Assembly: GCA_016278415.1 (NCBI GenBank)
Contig: JADQBV010000228.1
Location: forward strand, 1-12,034
Length of the DNA stretch: 12,034 nt
Source of the DNA: Halanaerobiales bacterium
GTDB taxonomy: Bacteria > Bacillota_F > Halanaerobiia > Halanaerobiales > DTU029
Direction: 5' to 3'
Made by a program: the position numbers and the translations under genes. The number at the start of each line of letters is the position of its first letter. The first letter of the stretch is position 1. Shown here piece after piece: positions 1 to 7,716 of the stretch. The notes under the pieces were generated by a model. That model did no database searches and was not told the DNA's origin. It saw only the letters and a program-made list of their open reading frames with translations.

Positions 1-2267
1 TTAATCCTTTTACCAGGATTAACCTTCATTTCATTTCTAATATTTCTAATAGATTTAATGATATCCATAGTTAGACTCATCTTATTCTCTACCTCTTGGT
101 CAAGTTCATCTGGACTACTAGCCGGCCAGGATGCAATCATAATGCTCTCACCTGTTCCTGGAAGTTGCTGCCAGATTTCTTCTGTGATAAAGGGCATTAC
201 AGGATGCAACAAACGCAATATTCTTTCCAATACAGTTACACCAATATACTGAGCAGTCTTCTTAGCTACTTCATCCTGATCTTGATATAATCTAGGCTTA
301 ATTAATTCAATATACCAATCACAGAATTCACTCCAGATAAAGTCATAAAGTGTTTTACTAACTTCCCCAAAGTTATATTTATCTAAGGCATCTTCTATAT
401 CTTTTGTTACCTTGTTTAAACGGCTAAGAATCCACTTATCAGCCATAGTATAATCCAGTTCATCAGGATTGATGCTCTCAAAATCAAGTTCTTCTACATT
501 CATCAGAATAAATCTTGAGGCATTCCAGATTTTATTAGCAAAATTCCTGCTGGCTTCTAACCTTTCTTCCCTAAATCTCATATCATTACCAGGTGTATTA
601 CCTGTTATCAGGGTAAAGCGTAAGGCATCAGCACCATATTTATCAATAACTTCAATAGGATCAACACCATTACCAAGAGACTTACTCATCTTCCTACCCT
701 GGGAATCACGAATTAAACCATGTATATAGACATCTTTAAAGGGAACCTCATCCATGAATTCCAGTCCCATAAATATCATTCTGGCTACCCAGAAGAAAAT
801 AATATCAAAGGCTGTTACTAGTACATTATTAGGATAAAAGAATTCCAACTCTTTAGTATCCTCTGGCCATCCCATTGTTGAAAAAGGCCATAATCCTGAA
901 CTAAACCAGGTATCCAGTACATCCTCATCCTGCTTAAGATTAGTACTATCACAAGCAGTACAGTTAGTAACATCATCCTCTTTTGTTACAATTACTTCAC
1001 CACAATCCTGACAATACCAGACTGGGATACGATGTCCCCACCATAGTTGTCGGGAGATACACCAATCACGAATATTCTCCATCCAGTTTAGATATGTCTT
1101 TTTAAAACGTTCAGGAACAAAATTCACGTCTCCTTCTTTTGCTGCTTTAATTGCTGGTTCTGCCAGTGGTTTCATTTTAACATACCATTGTTTTGACACT
1201 AAAGCTTCAACAACTGTATCACAACGGTAACACTGTCCCACAGCATGTTCATAGTCTTCGATTCTATCTAATAAACCTAGTTCTTTTAAGTCATTTACTA
1301 CTTCTTCACGGCACTCATAACGATCCATTCCTGCATATTTACCGGTTATTTCAGTCATCTTAGCATCTTCATCAATAACCTTAATAAGTTCTAAATCATG
1401 ACGTACTCCCATAGCAAAGTCATTAGGGTCATGAGCAGGTGTAACCTTAACCATACCTGTACCAAACTCTTTATCGACAAAATCATCAGTGATAATGGGA
1501 ATCTCTCTACCTACTAAAGGCAGAATAATTTTCTTGCCAATTAGATCTTGATAACGTTCATCACCAGGATTAACAGCTACTGCTGTATCTCCCAACATAG
1601 TTTCAGGTCTAGTAGTAGCTACTACAATAAATCTATCACTATCTTTTATCGGGTATTTAAGATGCCAGATATTACTGGCATGATCTTCATGCTCTACCTC
1701 AACATCTGATAAAGTTGTATGACAGTCAGGACACCAATTTACGATGTAATCCCCCTGATAGATTAGTCCTTTATTATATAGCTCTACAAATACCTCTTTT
1801 ACAGCTTTTGAACAGCCTTCATCCATTGTAAAGCGTTCTCGGGACCAGTCACATGAAGAACCTATTTTCCTTAATTGATTGGTAATTCTATCTCCATATT
1901 CTTCTTTCCATTCCCAGGCCCTATCTAAAAATCCATCCCTGCCTACATCATCTTTCTCCAGACCCTCTTCACGCATTTTATTAACAACCTTAACCTCAGT
2001 TGCTATACTGGCATGATCAGTCCCCGGTAACCAGAGGGCATTATATCCCTGCATTCTTTTCCATCTAGTCAAAATATCCTGTAAGGTATTATCAAACGCA
2101 TGACCTACATGAAGTTGTCCTGTTATATTCGGTGGCGGCATCACGATACTGAATGATTCCTTGTCAGGGTCAAAGGTAGCCTTGAAATACCCCTTATCCT
2201 CCCAGTGTTGATACCACTTTTCTTCAACCTTATCTGGATCATAAGTTTTCGGTAAATTATTTGTCAA
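1..2267 (-). CDS. valS: Valyl-tRNA synthetase, 3' end cut by window edge
   Basis: Class I aminoacyl-tRNA synthetase that charges tRNA-Val with valine in the cytoplasm and edits mischarged threonine in its CP1 domain. About 755 codons are present; the missing end should hold the rest of the anticodon-binding domain and the C-terminal coiled coil. The reading frame shows the HIGH signature as HVGH at residues 53-56, after PPPNITGQL, and the KMSKS loop at residues 526-530. A Cys4 zinc-type cluster lies at C419, C422, C436 and C439. I place the start at a TTG (2265-2267) because a GAGGAGG site sits 9 bases upstream and the protein then opens with [10 protein letters not shown], a usual ValRS N-terminus; the nearest ATG (2240-2242) is out of frame. 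Expression is controlled by the T-box leader upstream. The identification is secure; only the start codon is an inference. Confidence 0.97.
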   Translation of the reverse strand, partial: MTNNLPKTYDPDKVEEKWYQHWEDKGYFKATFDPDKESFSIVMPPPNITGQLHVGHAFDNTLQDILTRWKRMQGYNALWLPGTDHASIATEVKVVNKMREEGLEKDDVGRDGFLDRAWEWKEEYGDRITNQLRKIGSSCDWSRERFTMDEGCSKAVKEVFVELYNKGLIYQGDYIVNWCPDCHTTLSDVEVEHEDHASNIWHLKYPIKDSDRFIVVATTRPETMLGDTAVAVNPGDERYQDLIGKKIILPLVGREIPIITDDFVDKEFGTGMVKVTPAHDPNDFAMGVRHDLELIKVIDEDAKMTEITGKYAGMDRYECREEVVNDLKELGLLDRIEDYEHAVGQCYRCDTVVEALVSKQWYVKMKPLAEPAIKAAKEGDVNFVPERFKKTYLNWMENIRDWCISRQLWWGHRIPVWYCQDCGEVIVTKEDDVTNCTACDSTNLKQDEDVLDTWFSSGLWPFSTMGWPEDTKELEFFYPNNVLVTAFDIIFFWVARMIFMGLEFMDEVPFKDVYIHGLIRDSQGRKMSKSLGNGVDPIEVIDKYGADALRFTLITGNTPGNDMRFREERLEASRNFANKIWNASRFILMNVEELDFESINPDELDYTMADKWILSRLNKVTKDIEDALDKYNFGEVSKTLYDFIWSEFCDWYIELIKPRLYQDQDEVAKKTAQYIGVTVLERILRLLHPVMPFITEEIWQQLPGTGESIMIASWPASSPDELDQEVENKMSLTMDIIKSIRNIRNEMKVNPGKRI

Positions 2268-2276
2268 TATTTTTCG

Positions 2277-2283
2277 CCTCCTC
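2277..2283 (-). promoter_or_regulatory. valS ribosome binding site (decides the TTG start)
   Basis: On the minus strand this reads GAGGAGG, nearly ideal pairing with the 16S rRNA 3' end. It lies 9 bases before the TTG at 2267. No in-frame ATG or GTG is placed as well, so this site fixes the rare start codon. Confidence 0.8.
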
Positions 2284-2443
2284 TAATAATATAAACTTAA
2301 ATCTAATTCTCTATCAAAGATTTAAAAAAATAACGTCTAGATTGAATTTATTGTCTTTATGAAATTATTTCTCTTCACAAAAACTTAGCTAACACATAGG
2401 GCTATTAAATAATCCTATCCAACACTAAATATTTATAAACATC

Positions 2444-2481
2444 AAAAAATCCTCCCTCATCCATTTAAGGACGAAAGAGGA
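2444..2481 (-). terminator. Intrinsic terminator of the valS T-box leader
   Basis: A 13-bp stem pairs 2469-2481 with 2450-2462 on the minus strand (including three G-U pairs) around a six-base UUAAAU loop, followed by six U residues (2444-2449). It lies just after the T-box sequence, where the antiterminator would compete for its 5' arm. It should form when tRNA-Val is charged and stop transcription before valS. Confidence 0.93.
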
Positions 2482-2755
2482 CCTTCTCGCGTTACCACCT
2501 TAATTCTATTCCAAAACCAAATCTATTTTATACTTACCTTAAATATAAGTATGTATGCAAATACAAACGGAATAACTCTTAATCATATTAACGGATTTAA
2601 ACCGACCTAATCTACTAAGAATTCAACTAGGCAACTCAAGGACGACTTCATTTAGTTAATCCTAAAGGGTCTTTCAGCCGATGAACCCTTTTCTCTATAG
2701 AATATAGCTAAATTACTACTCCCTATCACAGTATTTGGGACTTTTTATTTAATTT
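2444..2755 (-). promoter_or_regulatory. T-box riboswitch leader of valS, specifier GUC (Val)
   Basis: Cis-acting RNA leader that senses uncharged tRNA-Val and controls read-through into valS. The Stem I base pairs 2720-2724 (AGGGA) with 2638-2642 (UCCUU). The specifier loop has the loop-E elements AGUA (2714-2717) and GAA (2647-2649), followed directly by the codon GUC (2644-2646), read by a tRNA-Val with anticodon GAC. The upper helix pairs UUUAG with CUAAA. A Stem III-like CGG/CCG hairpin lies at 2592-2604. The T-box sequence AAGGTGGTAACGCG is at 2488-2501; its UGGU can pair with the ACCA end of uncharged tRNA-Val, matching the A discriminator base. The terminator follows at 2444-2481. The 5' end is estimated from the promoter. 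Positions 2268-2443, between terminator and start, hold only untranslated leader and the ribosome binding site. Confidence 0.93.
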
Positions 2756-2761
2756 ATAATC

Positions 2762-2790
2762 AATATATATAAATTTTGACCTTTTGTCAA
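2762..2790 (-). promoter_or_regulatory. Sigma-A type promoter of valS leader
   Basis: On the minus strand, TTGACA (2785-2790) is followed after exactly 17 bases by TATATT (2762-2767), a near-consensus vegetative promoter starting transcription near 2755, just before Stem I of the T-box. A second TTGACA lies 11 bases further upstream (2796-2801) but has no well-spaced -10 element. Confidence 0.75.
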
Positions 2791-2844
2791 GTATTTGTCA
2801 AGGTTTTTTAATGTTAATTATTGCATTAATGATTTCATTGTAAC

Positions 2845-2882
2845 TATACACAAGTAAAACCATGGTAATCTTTTCGTGTATA
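2845..2882. repeat. Short inverted repeat after the ankyrin gene
   Basis: TATACAC (2845-2851) and GTGTATA (2876-2882) form a 7-bp inverted repeat around a 24-base loop that contains the palindrome ACCATGGT. It follows the stop of the ankyrin gene by about 20 bases and could help end that transcript or protect its 3' end. There is no U tract, so it is not a classical intrinsic terminator. Confidence 0.35.
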
Positions 2883-2901
2883 ATTAATAATACAAATAGC
2901 C

Positions 2902-4389
2902 TTAATCTATATTTTCATTATATTCCTCTGCTTCCTTATTAAAATCACTTACATAGTCATTATATTCCTCAGTTGTTTTTATAGCATCATTTACTTCCCA
3001 TATCTTTAATAAGGCAAATATACCATAACAAATATTTCGTGTTGAATCATCGTCCTGATTTAAGCCTACAGCAAGAGTAGCCACCTCTCCTATCAAGAAA
3101 AGTGATCCTCTAGACCAGTCCTCAGCATAATAATGCCCAGCTGAAGGTATAAATGTCGCAAGACTAGCAGCTCTAGATGTATCTTTATATGATTCAAATT
3201 CTATTCTGGATTTATTTGGTTCCATATAGTATATTTCCCAATAAACATCTGTCCCCTTTAATGCCTCGTTTTCTTCTAAATAGTCAACTACTCTTTTTCC
3301 CTGGTCATCACGAGCTGTAGGGTCAGCACCTGCTTCTAGGAGTATGTATATAATTTCTTGATTCTTTGTCTCTTCCACTGCATACATCAGTGGTGTAATG
3401 CCCTTGAATTTCTCTCTTTTATCCACGCTGGCGCCAGCATCTAATAACATTTCAATAACTATAGGGTCTTCTCCCTCTCTAATAGCATATATTAGAGGAG
3501 TTAATCCTTGTACATCACCCTGATTGACCCTTATACCTTTATGTAATAGAATATCTATTATCTTTATTGACTTATTATCCTTCACTGCATAGGAAAGTGC
3601 ATTTAAACCCATTTTATCTCTTACATTAATATCAGCACCTTCATTTAATAATATTTCTATAACTTGGGGATCTTTATTATTAGCAGCTGCATGATGCAAA
3701 GAAGTTCTTCCTTTTTTATCCTGCAGAGATAGATCAGCACCTTCACTAATTAATTTTTTTATTATTGAATTTTTACTAGTAGCAACTGCAATCATTAAGG
3801 CTGATTCACCTTCTTTGTTCTTCTTATCTACTGTCACTCCTGCATCAAGAATATATTCAACAATATTTATATCATCTTCCTGTACTGCATACATCAAGGG
3901 AGTCCATCCCTTTTTATTACTACTATTAACACTTATTCCATATCTAATTAAAATCCTTACATTAGTCCTATTTCCACTCTTCACTGCAGGGAATATAGCA
4001 TTTTCACCATTCTTATTGCTTGCATTAATATTAATACCAGAGCTTAATATAGACCGTAAAACACTAGTATTCCTATTATTAAGTGCATAAAATAATGCTG
4101 TTTCACCATTTTTATCTTTCTTGTTAACATAAGCACCAGCACTTCTCAATAATTTAATCACTTCAGGATTGCTATTATATCTAGCTGCATACATTAGTGG
4201 AGTTCGTTTATTTTGATCAGTTTGATTTACATCTGCTCCATTCTTCAGTGCCTCCCGTATTTCTGTTATAGTACCATCTTTACATAATTCAAAAAAACTA
4301 GTCTGTTCCGCTGCATTAACCATCAGTGAAAATTGTGCTACTATAATTACTAAAATAAGAAAGACCAACTTATAATTCTTTTTATTCAT
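2902..4389 (-). CDS. Exported ankyrin-repeat protein with C-terminal membrane-type domain
   Basis: Predicted 495-residue protein of unknown function; ankyrin repeats are protein-binding scaffolds. Residues 1-26 form a signal peptide (MNKK, a long hydrophobic core, cleavage likely after VNA), so the repeats should face the outside. About eleven ankyrin units cover residues 30-385, nine of them complete, with recurring TPLMYA-type helices and GADVN-type turns. The last 110 residues differ: FIPSAGHYY (413-421) and a hydrophobic stretch (428-442) are followed by a second one (about 452-466) and a charged tail. This resembles the PGxGxxY-plus-hydrophobic modules of small bacterial membrane domains such as DUF5683; that resemblance is by eye. 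The start at 4389 is chosen over the in-frame ATG at 4407 because GGAGGAG lies 9 bases before it and the signal peptide then begins cleanly. It overlaps the protease gene by 8 bp, implying translational coupling and a shared task, perhaps as inhibitor, adaptor or substrate receptor. Confidence 0.88.
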   Translation of the reverse strand: MNKKNYKLVFLILVIIVAQFSLMVNAAEQTSFFELCKDGTITEIREALKNGADVNQTDQNKRTPLMYAARYNSNPEVIKLLRSAGAYVNKKDKNGETALFYALNNRNTSVLRSILSSGININASNKNGENAIFPAVKSGNRTNVRILIRYGISVNSSNKKGWTPLMYAVQEDDINIVEYILDAGVTVDKKNKEGESALMIAVATSKNSIIKKLISEGADLSLQDKKGRTSLHHAAANNKDPQVIEILLNEGADINVRDKMGLNALSYAVKDNKSIKIIDILLHKGIRVNQGDVQGLTPLIYAIREGEDPIVIEMLLDAGASVDKREKFKGITPLMYAVEETKNQEIIYILLEAGADPTARDDQGKRVVDYLEENEALKGTDVYWEIYYMEPNKSRIEFESYKDTSRAASLATFIPSAGHYYAEDWSRGSLFLIGEVATLAVGLNQDDDSTRNICYGIFALLKIWEVNDAIKTTEEYNDYVSDFNKEAEEYNENID

Positions 4390-6019
4390 AATTAACATCT
4401 CCTCCATAATATTCTTTTAGTAAACCGTCAGCTTCCATCCGAATTAATTCATCTCTATCATTTAATAATCCTTTCAAGATTGGAAGCAATTTATCCTTTT
4501 CCCTTTCCCGGTAATAAAATGTACGTAAAGCCTGATACCTCAGCCACATGTCTCCTTTAGGAGATAATATAATACCTTTTATATATTTCTGTATTGCATC
4601 TGCTGAAACTACTTCCTTTTCTCCTATTTCTTCAAATATCTCTAGTATGAAAATTTTAGTATCAGTATTTACAGAATTAGAGTCGTCTTTTAATAAAACA
4701 AACAATTTAGATACAAGCTCAGCTGAATTATTATTAGCCAAAAATATTTCTTTGATAAATTTCTTGTTATCTAAGTCAACTTTCTTAAAACTGTCAATCA
4801 AATAGGAATAGTCCTTACTGTTATTCTTATAATATTGTTTAACTATCTCAAAAAGACCTTCATCCTCTTTAACCAAGTTTATTAAGTGATCTATGCTAGG
4901 CTTATATGTCTTTTTAAGATAGATTCTTAATTTATATCTTTTAAGCCATTTTAAAAAAACTGGTAGTAGTAAAAGCAAAGCTATAATTGCTAAAACAGCA
5001 ATGGTTATTCCTTGAATACCATCATTATTAATATAGTAAATAACTTCCTCTATCAATAAGAATATGGGGATTACCGCCAGTATAATTAAAAGAGTCAAGA
5101 AAATACTGACTACACCATGTTTATACCAGAGAAAGACAAGTAAAAAGATAAATATACAAAGAATGAGAAATGATGTCTCTTTCATAAAATATAAGGGATC
5201 TAGATCTAATAAAACCTTCTGCTTGCTTATAACTCCTGCCCCTAATAGACCATCCTCATATAAGCGGTCATTAATACTATTAGTTTGAGTCAATAAATAT
5301 TTAAAGGCATCTCTAGCAGTATAGCTATTATTCATAGTTAATATTTTTGCTACTAGACCAGTAACCCTGGGTGCAGAAAACGAAGTCCCACTGGTCTTTA
5401 TAGAATTATATTTCAATCCACCTGCATAATAAATCCGAAAGGTCTCTTCAAGCCCCCCAGGGGCAGAAATATCTATAAAATCACCATAATTAGAATGACT
5501 CTCTTTACCATCAACACTTGCCGAAGCAACAGCAACCGTTTCCTTAAAACCTGCAGGATACGGATAAATCTTAGAATTACTATTTCCAGCTGCAGTTATA
5601 ATTAATACCCCTAATTGATCTAGTTTTTTAACTAAAGAATGATGTAAATCTTGGTAGGAGTCAAAAGATAAACTAATATTTACAAGGACTTCTTTCTCTG
5701 GATTTTTAAGTTTATAATTTATGATTCTTCTTAAAGAAGAGAAATATAGTTCCTCAGAGATACCTTCTCCAAAAGACACCTCAAGAGGAATTACATCTAC
5801 CCCAGAGACCTCTTTCTTAATTAAACGGGTAACAATACTCCCATGACTAATCTCATTACCATGGACAATAGGTTTATTATTTATAACATCAGGACTTATT
5901 CTACTATCAATAACAAAGATTACCAATTGATCATTTGTATCAGTAAACTCTACTTTATTTATTAACAGTAAAATTAATATAACTACGATTAGTATATAAA
6001 ATACTTTTTTATTTGGCAT
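4382..6019 (-). CDS. Membrane-anchored subtilisin-family (S8) serine protease with cytoplasmic helical tail
   Basis: Predicted 545-residue subtilase. The triad is visible: D38 in VIFVIDSR, H59 in ISHGSIV, S213 in TSGTSFSAP, with the oxyanion N146 in TAAGNS. One membrane segment precedes the catalytic domain (about 6-21) and three follow it (about 284-299, 303-323, 336-356). The basic stretch KWLKRYKLR after the last segment indicates that the final ~190 residues are cytoplasmic, which puts the protease domain outside. The tail is helical and charged; its end (about 490-540) looks like HEAT-type repeats. There is no room for an I9-type propeptide, since D38 closely follows the first membrane segment. 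The ATG at 6019 has GAGTGG 5 bases upstream and is preferred to the GTG at 6028. It is the first gene of an operon with the ankyrin gene. Substrate unknown; processing of an envelope or signalling protein is inference. Confidence 0.9.
   Translation of the reverse strand: MPNKKVFYILIVVILILLLINKVEFTDTNDQLVIFVIDSRISPDVINNKPIVHGNEISHGSIVTRLIKKEVSGVDVIPLEVSFGEGISEELYFSSLRRIINYKLKNPEKEVLVNISLSFDSYQDLHHSLVKKLDQLGVLIITAAGNSNSKIYPYPAGFKETVAVASASVDGKESHSNYGDFIDISAPGGLEETFRIYYAGGLKYNSIKTSGTSFSAPRVTGLVAKILTMNNSYTARDAFKYLLTQTNSINDRLYEDGLLGAGVISKQKVLLDLDPLYFMKETSFLILCIFIFLLVFLWYKHGVVSIFLTLLIILAVIPIFLLIEEVIYYINNDGIQGITIAVLAIIALLLLLPVFLKWLKRYKLRIYLKKTYKPSIDHLINLVKEDEGLFEIVKQYYKNNSKDYSYLIDSFKKVDLDNKKFIKEIFLANNNSAELVSKLFVLLKDDSNSVNTDTKIFILEIFEEIGEKEVVSADAIQKYIKGIILSPKGDMWLRYQALRTFYYREREKDKLLPILKGLLNDRDELIRMEADGLLKEYYGGDVNYE
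4399..4405 (-). promoter_or_regulatory. Ribosome binding site of the ankyrin gene, inside the protease gene
   Basis: Minus-strand GGAGGAG lies in the last codons of the upstream protease gene, 9 bases before the ATG at 4389. It rules out the longer in-frame start at 4407, whose own ATG overlaps the first bases of this site. Confidence 0.75.
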
Positions 6020-6085
6020 TATTACCACTCTTTTTTAATTTAATTAATTTTAGTTATTTTTGGATAAAAAAAGGACTTTACGTAT

Positions 6086-6115
6086 TTTATATCGAAATAT
6101 ACAAAGAGCTAACAA
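6086..6115 (-). promoter_or_regulatory. Possible promoter of the protease-ankyrin operon
   Basis: On the minus strand TTGTTA (6110-6115) and TATAAA (6086-6091) are separated by 18 bases, which would leave a leader of about 60 bases before the protease start. The -35 element is weak (4 of 6 matches), so this is the best candidate in the divergent 128-bp intergenic region rather than a firm call. Confidence 0.35.
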
Positions 6116-6147
6116 AAGTAATATATACACTTGGAGGTGCAGACTAA

Positions 6148-6606
6148 ATGGAGGCTTTCTTAAGACCATTTTATCAAGCAGCAGATAATGTCTTCGAAAA
6201 TATGTTTCAAATGAAGGTTAAACCCGGATTATTACAAGCACATGAAAAATATGTAGCAACACGAGAGGCTAATATAAATATAGGGATTATTGGTGACCTC
6301 TCAGGCTCTGTTATATATAGTTTCTCTAAAGAATTAGCCCTAAATATTACTTCTACAATGGTTGGTATGGAATTTGATGAATTAAATGAATTTGTAGGCT
6401 CTGCTGTTGGTGAAATTGCTAACATTATAAGTGGCAATGCTATGACACATCTCACTGAGCAAAATTATCACTGTGACATAGTACCACCTGAAGTATTCCT
6501 TGGTACTGGAAACTCAATGATAATAACAAAAAATAACATTTTTACAATACCAATAAGAACAGAACTAGGGAGTTTTGATATGAATGTAGCTGTAGCAATA
6601 AGATGA
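6148..6606 (+). CDS. CheX-like chemotaxis phosphatase family protein
   Basis: A 152-residue protein of the CheC/CheX/FliY-type fold. CheX dephosphorylates CheY-P in the cytoplasm and so resets chemotactic signalling. The signature ExxN is visible as E89-I-A-N92 within SAVGEIANIISGNA, carrying the acidic and amide residues used for phosphatase attack in this family. The N-terminal half has the strand pattern INIGIIGDLSGSVIYSF, and the C-terminus ends in strands as in CheX. Length is normal for CheX. The start has an excellent GGAGGTG site (6133-6139) 8 bases upstream. It stands alone: no chemotaxis or flagellar genes are in view, and the neighbours are a divergent protease and a LiaF-like gene, so it may serve a distant chemotaxis cluster or another response regulator. 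The family call is strong; the substrate is inferred. Confidence 0.88.
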   Translation: MEAFLRPFYQAADNVFENMFQMKVKPGLLQAHEKYVATREANINIGIIGDLSGSVIYSFSKELALNITSTMVGMEFDELNEFVGSAVGEIANIISGNAMTHLTEQNYHCDIVPPEVFLGTGNSMIITKNNIFTIPIRTELGSFDMNVAVAIR

Positions 6607-6796
6607 AATCCAACAGATAATTCAAATAATGGTATATTACCCTTTATTATATTATTCCCTGTTTTTTTAAAAAATCCTTCCTAAAATACATATGAAATAA
6701 AGCTATTTAGATACTTCTTTTACCTTAATTTTTATTTATGATATTTATAATAATTTACATAGAATTTCACATTTTAAATTCAATAATTACAAGATA

Positions 6797-6825
6797 TTGA
6801 CAAGTAGAAAACCTAATTATATAAT
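6797..6825 (+). promoter_or_regulatory. Consensus sigma-A promoter of the LiaF-like gene
   Basis: TTGACA (6797-6802) and TATAAT (6820-6825) both match the vegetative consensus perfectly and are 17 bases apart. Transcription would start near 6832, giving a 5' leader of about 24 bases to the ATG at 6856, with GGGGG (6841-6845) as ribosome binding site. Such a promoter implies constitutive transcription unless repressed. The upstream 6607-6796 stretch is AT-rich and holds nothing else I can support. Confidence 0.88.
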
Positions 6826-6855
6826 ATAGTTAATACATAAGGGGGTTGTTTTTTT

Positions 6856-7554
6856 ATGAGAACATCATTTCTCTGGGGTGTTATAATTGTTTTAATTGGT
6901 TTTGCCCTATTACTTAACAATCTAGGCATGACAGATTTAGATATTGGTGAAATGTTTGCTACATATTGGCCACTAGTATTTATCATCTGGGGTTTAGAAA
7001 CAATAATTGAAAAGAAACATAGGAATAATACTAACCTAATATTTGGAGGCATCTTGCTAATCCTTGGTGCTGGAATAATCGGCAGGAATTTAGGCTATTT
7101 TGATTTCGATTTCTCTATATTATGGAGTATATTATGGCCACTTTTCTTAATCCTGGTTGGAATAAATATACTTAGGTCAGGAGCCTTCACCAAAAAAGGC
7201 TGTGTGGCTATAATGAGCGGTATTGAGAAAAATCGTAGTGGTTGGAAACTAACAGATAAAAGTTATTTTGCTTTAATGGGTGGCATCGACCTTGATATGA
7301 CAATTGCTGAAATCCCACAAGAAGAAACAACTTTGGAACTAACTGCAATTATGGGTGGATTTGAAATAGTTGGACCTAGAGATATAAATATTATCTGTAA
7401 AAACACCTCTATTCTTGGTGGTATGAACTTCTTCAAGGATGACAGTGGTGGTATTTTTATGAATAAAGAATTCGAACGCAAAGCCGAAGTAGAAACTACA
7501 AAAACAATGTATATCTATTCTCGTTGTATACTGGGTGGAATTGATATTAAATAA
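6856..7554 (+). CDS. LiaF-like cell envelope stress protein
   Basis: A 232-residue membrane protein of the LiaF/YvqF type. LiaF inhibits the LiaRS envelope-stress two-component system in Bacillus and relatives. Residues 5-22, 36-50, 60-77 and 90-106 are four hydrophobic segments, with the WGxIIxLIG and WPLxLIxxG patterns of the LiaI-LiaF membrane region. Residues 117-232 form the soluble LiaF C-terminal domain, recognisable by five repeated turns of the type [AIL][ML]GG[IFM][DEN]: IMSGIE, LMGGID, IMGGFE, ILGGMN and ILGGID, which suggests a beta-solenoid stack. The gene is monocistronic here, with a consensus promoter before it and a terminator after it. No liaR or liaS kinase gene is adjacent, so the classic regulatory role is uncertain; a general membrane-stress role is as likely. 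Confidence 0.85.
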   Translation: MRTSFLWGVIIVLIGFALLLNNLGMTDLDIGEMFATYWPLVFIIWGLETIIEKKHRNNTNLIFGGILLILGAGIIGRNLGYFDFDFSILWSILWPLFLILVGINILRSGAFTKKGCVAIMSGIEKNRSGWKLTDKSYFALMGGIDLDMTIAEIPQEETTLELTAIMGGFEIVGPRDINIICKNTSILGGMNFFKDDSGGIFMNKEFERKAEVETTKTMYIYSRCILGGIDIK

Positions 7555-7610
7555 ATATTATTATGACAAAGATTCAGATGGAGTAAATATCTCGCCTAAA
7601 TAAATCTTCT

Positions 7611-7650
7611 AAACACATGACTCTCTTAATATTAAGACATGTGTTTTTTT
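7611..7650 (+). terminator. Intrinsic terminator of the LiaF-like gene
   Basis: AAACACATG (7611-7619) pairs perfectly with CATGTGTTT (7638-7646). Inside the loop the 14-base palindrome TCTTAATATTAAGA extends the hairpin. A run of seven T (7644-7650) overlaps the 3' arm on the plus strand. On the minus strand only three T follow, so it may stop the convergent GTPase transcript only weakly. Confidence 0.88.
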
Positions 7651-7716
7651 ATACTTAAGGTATGAATAGATCAAATTTAGTAATTAATTATTCAAGAAAC
7701 AAATTTAACTTTAGTC

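Noticed and set aside
58..729. Three plus-strand ORFs at 58-252, 96-290 and 469-729
   Set aside because: They are antisense to valS, whose conserved motifs read in the opposite strand; no ribosome binding sites or family features.
2777..2816. Plus-strand terminator formed by ACCTT/AAGGT followed by T
   Set aside because: No plus-strand gene lies upstream; the symmetry comes from the two TTGACA boxes of the valS promoter.
4390..4407. Longer ankyrin protein starting at the ATG at 4407
   Set aside because: Its start codon overlaps the GGAGGAG that serves the ATG at 4389, and it would put acidic residues before the signal peptide.
3815..5288. Plus-strand ORFs opposite the ankyrin and protease genes
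   Set aside because: Both minus-strand genes show repeats or catalytic motifs throughout; the plus-strand peptides are low-complexity shadows.
6607..6690. Terminator after the CheX-like gene at the run of T near 6660
   Set aside because: No GC-containing stem precedes the T run; the only pairings are AT-rich and weak, so I do not call it.
6207..7481. Minus-strand ORFs at 6207-6455, 6813-7052 and 7263-7481
   Set aside because: They lie opposite the CheX-like and LiaF-like genes and show no motif or ribosome binding site.
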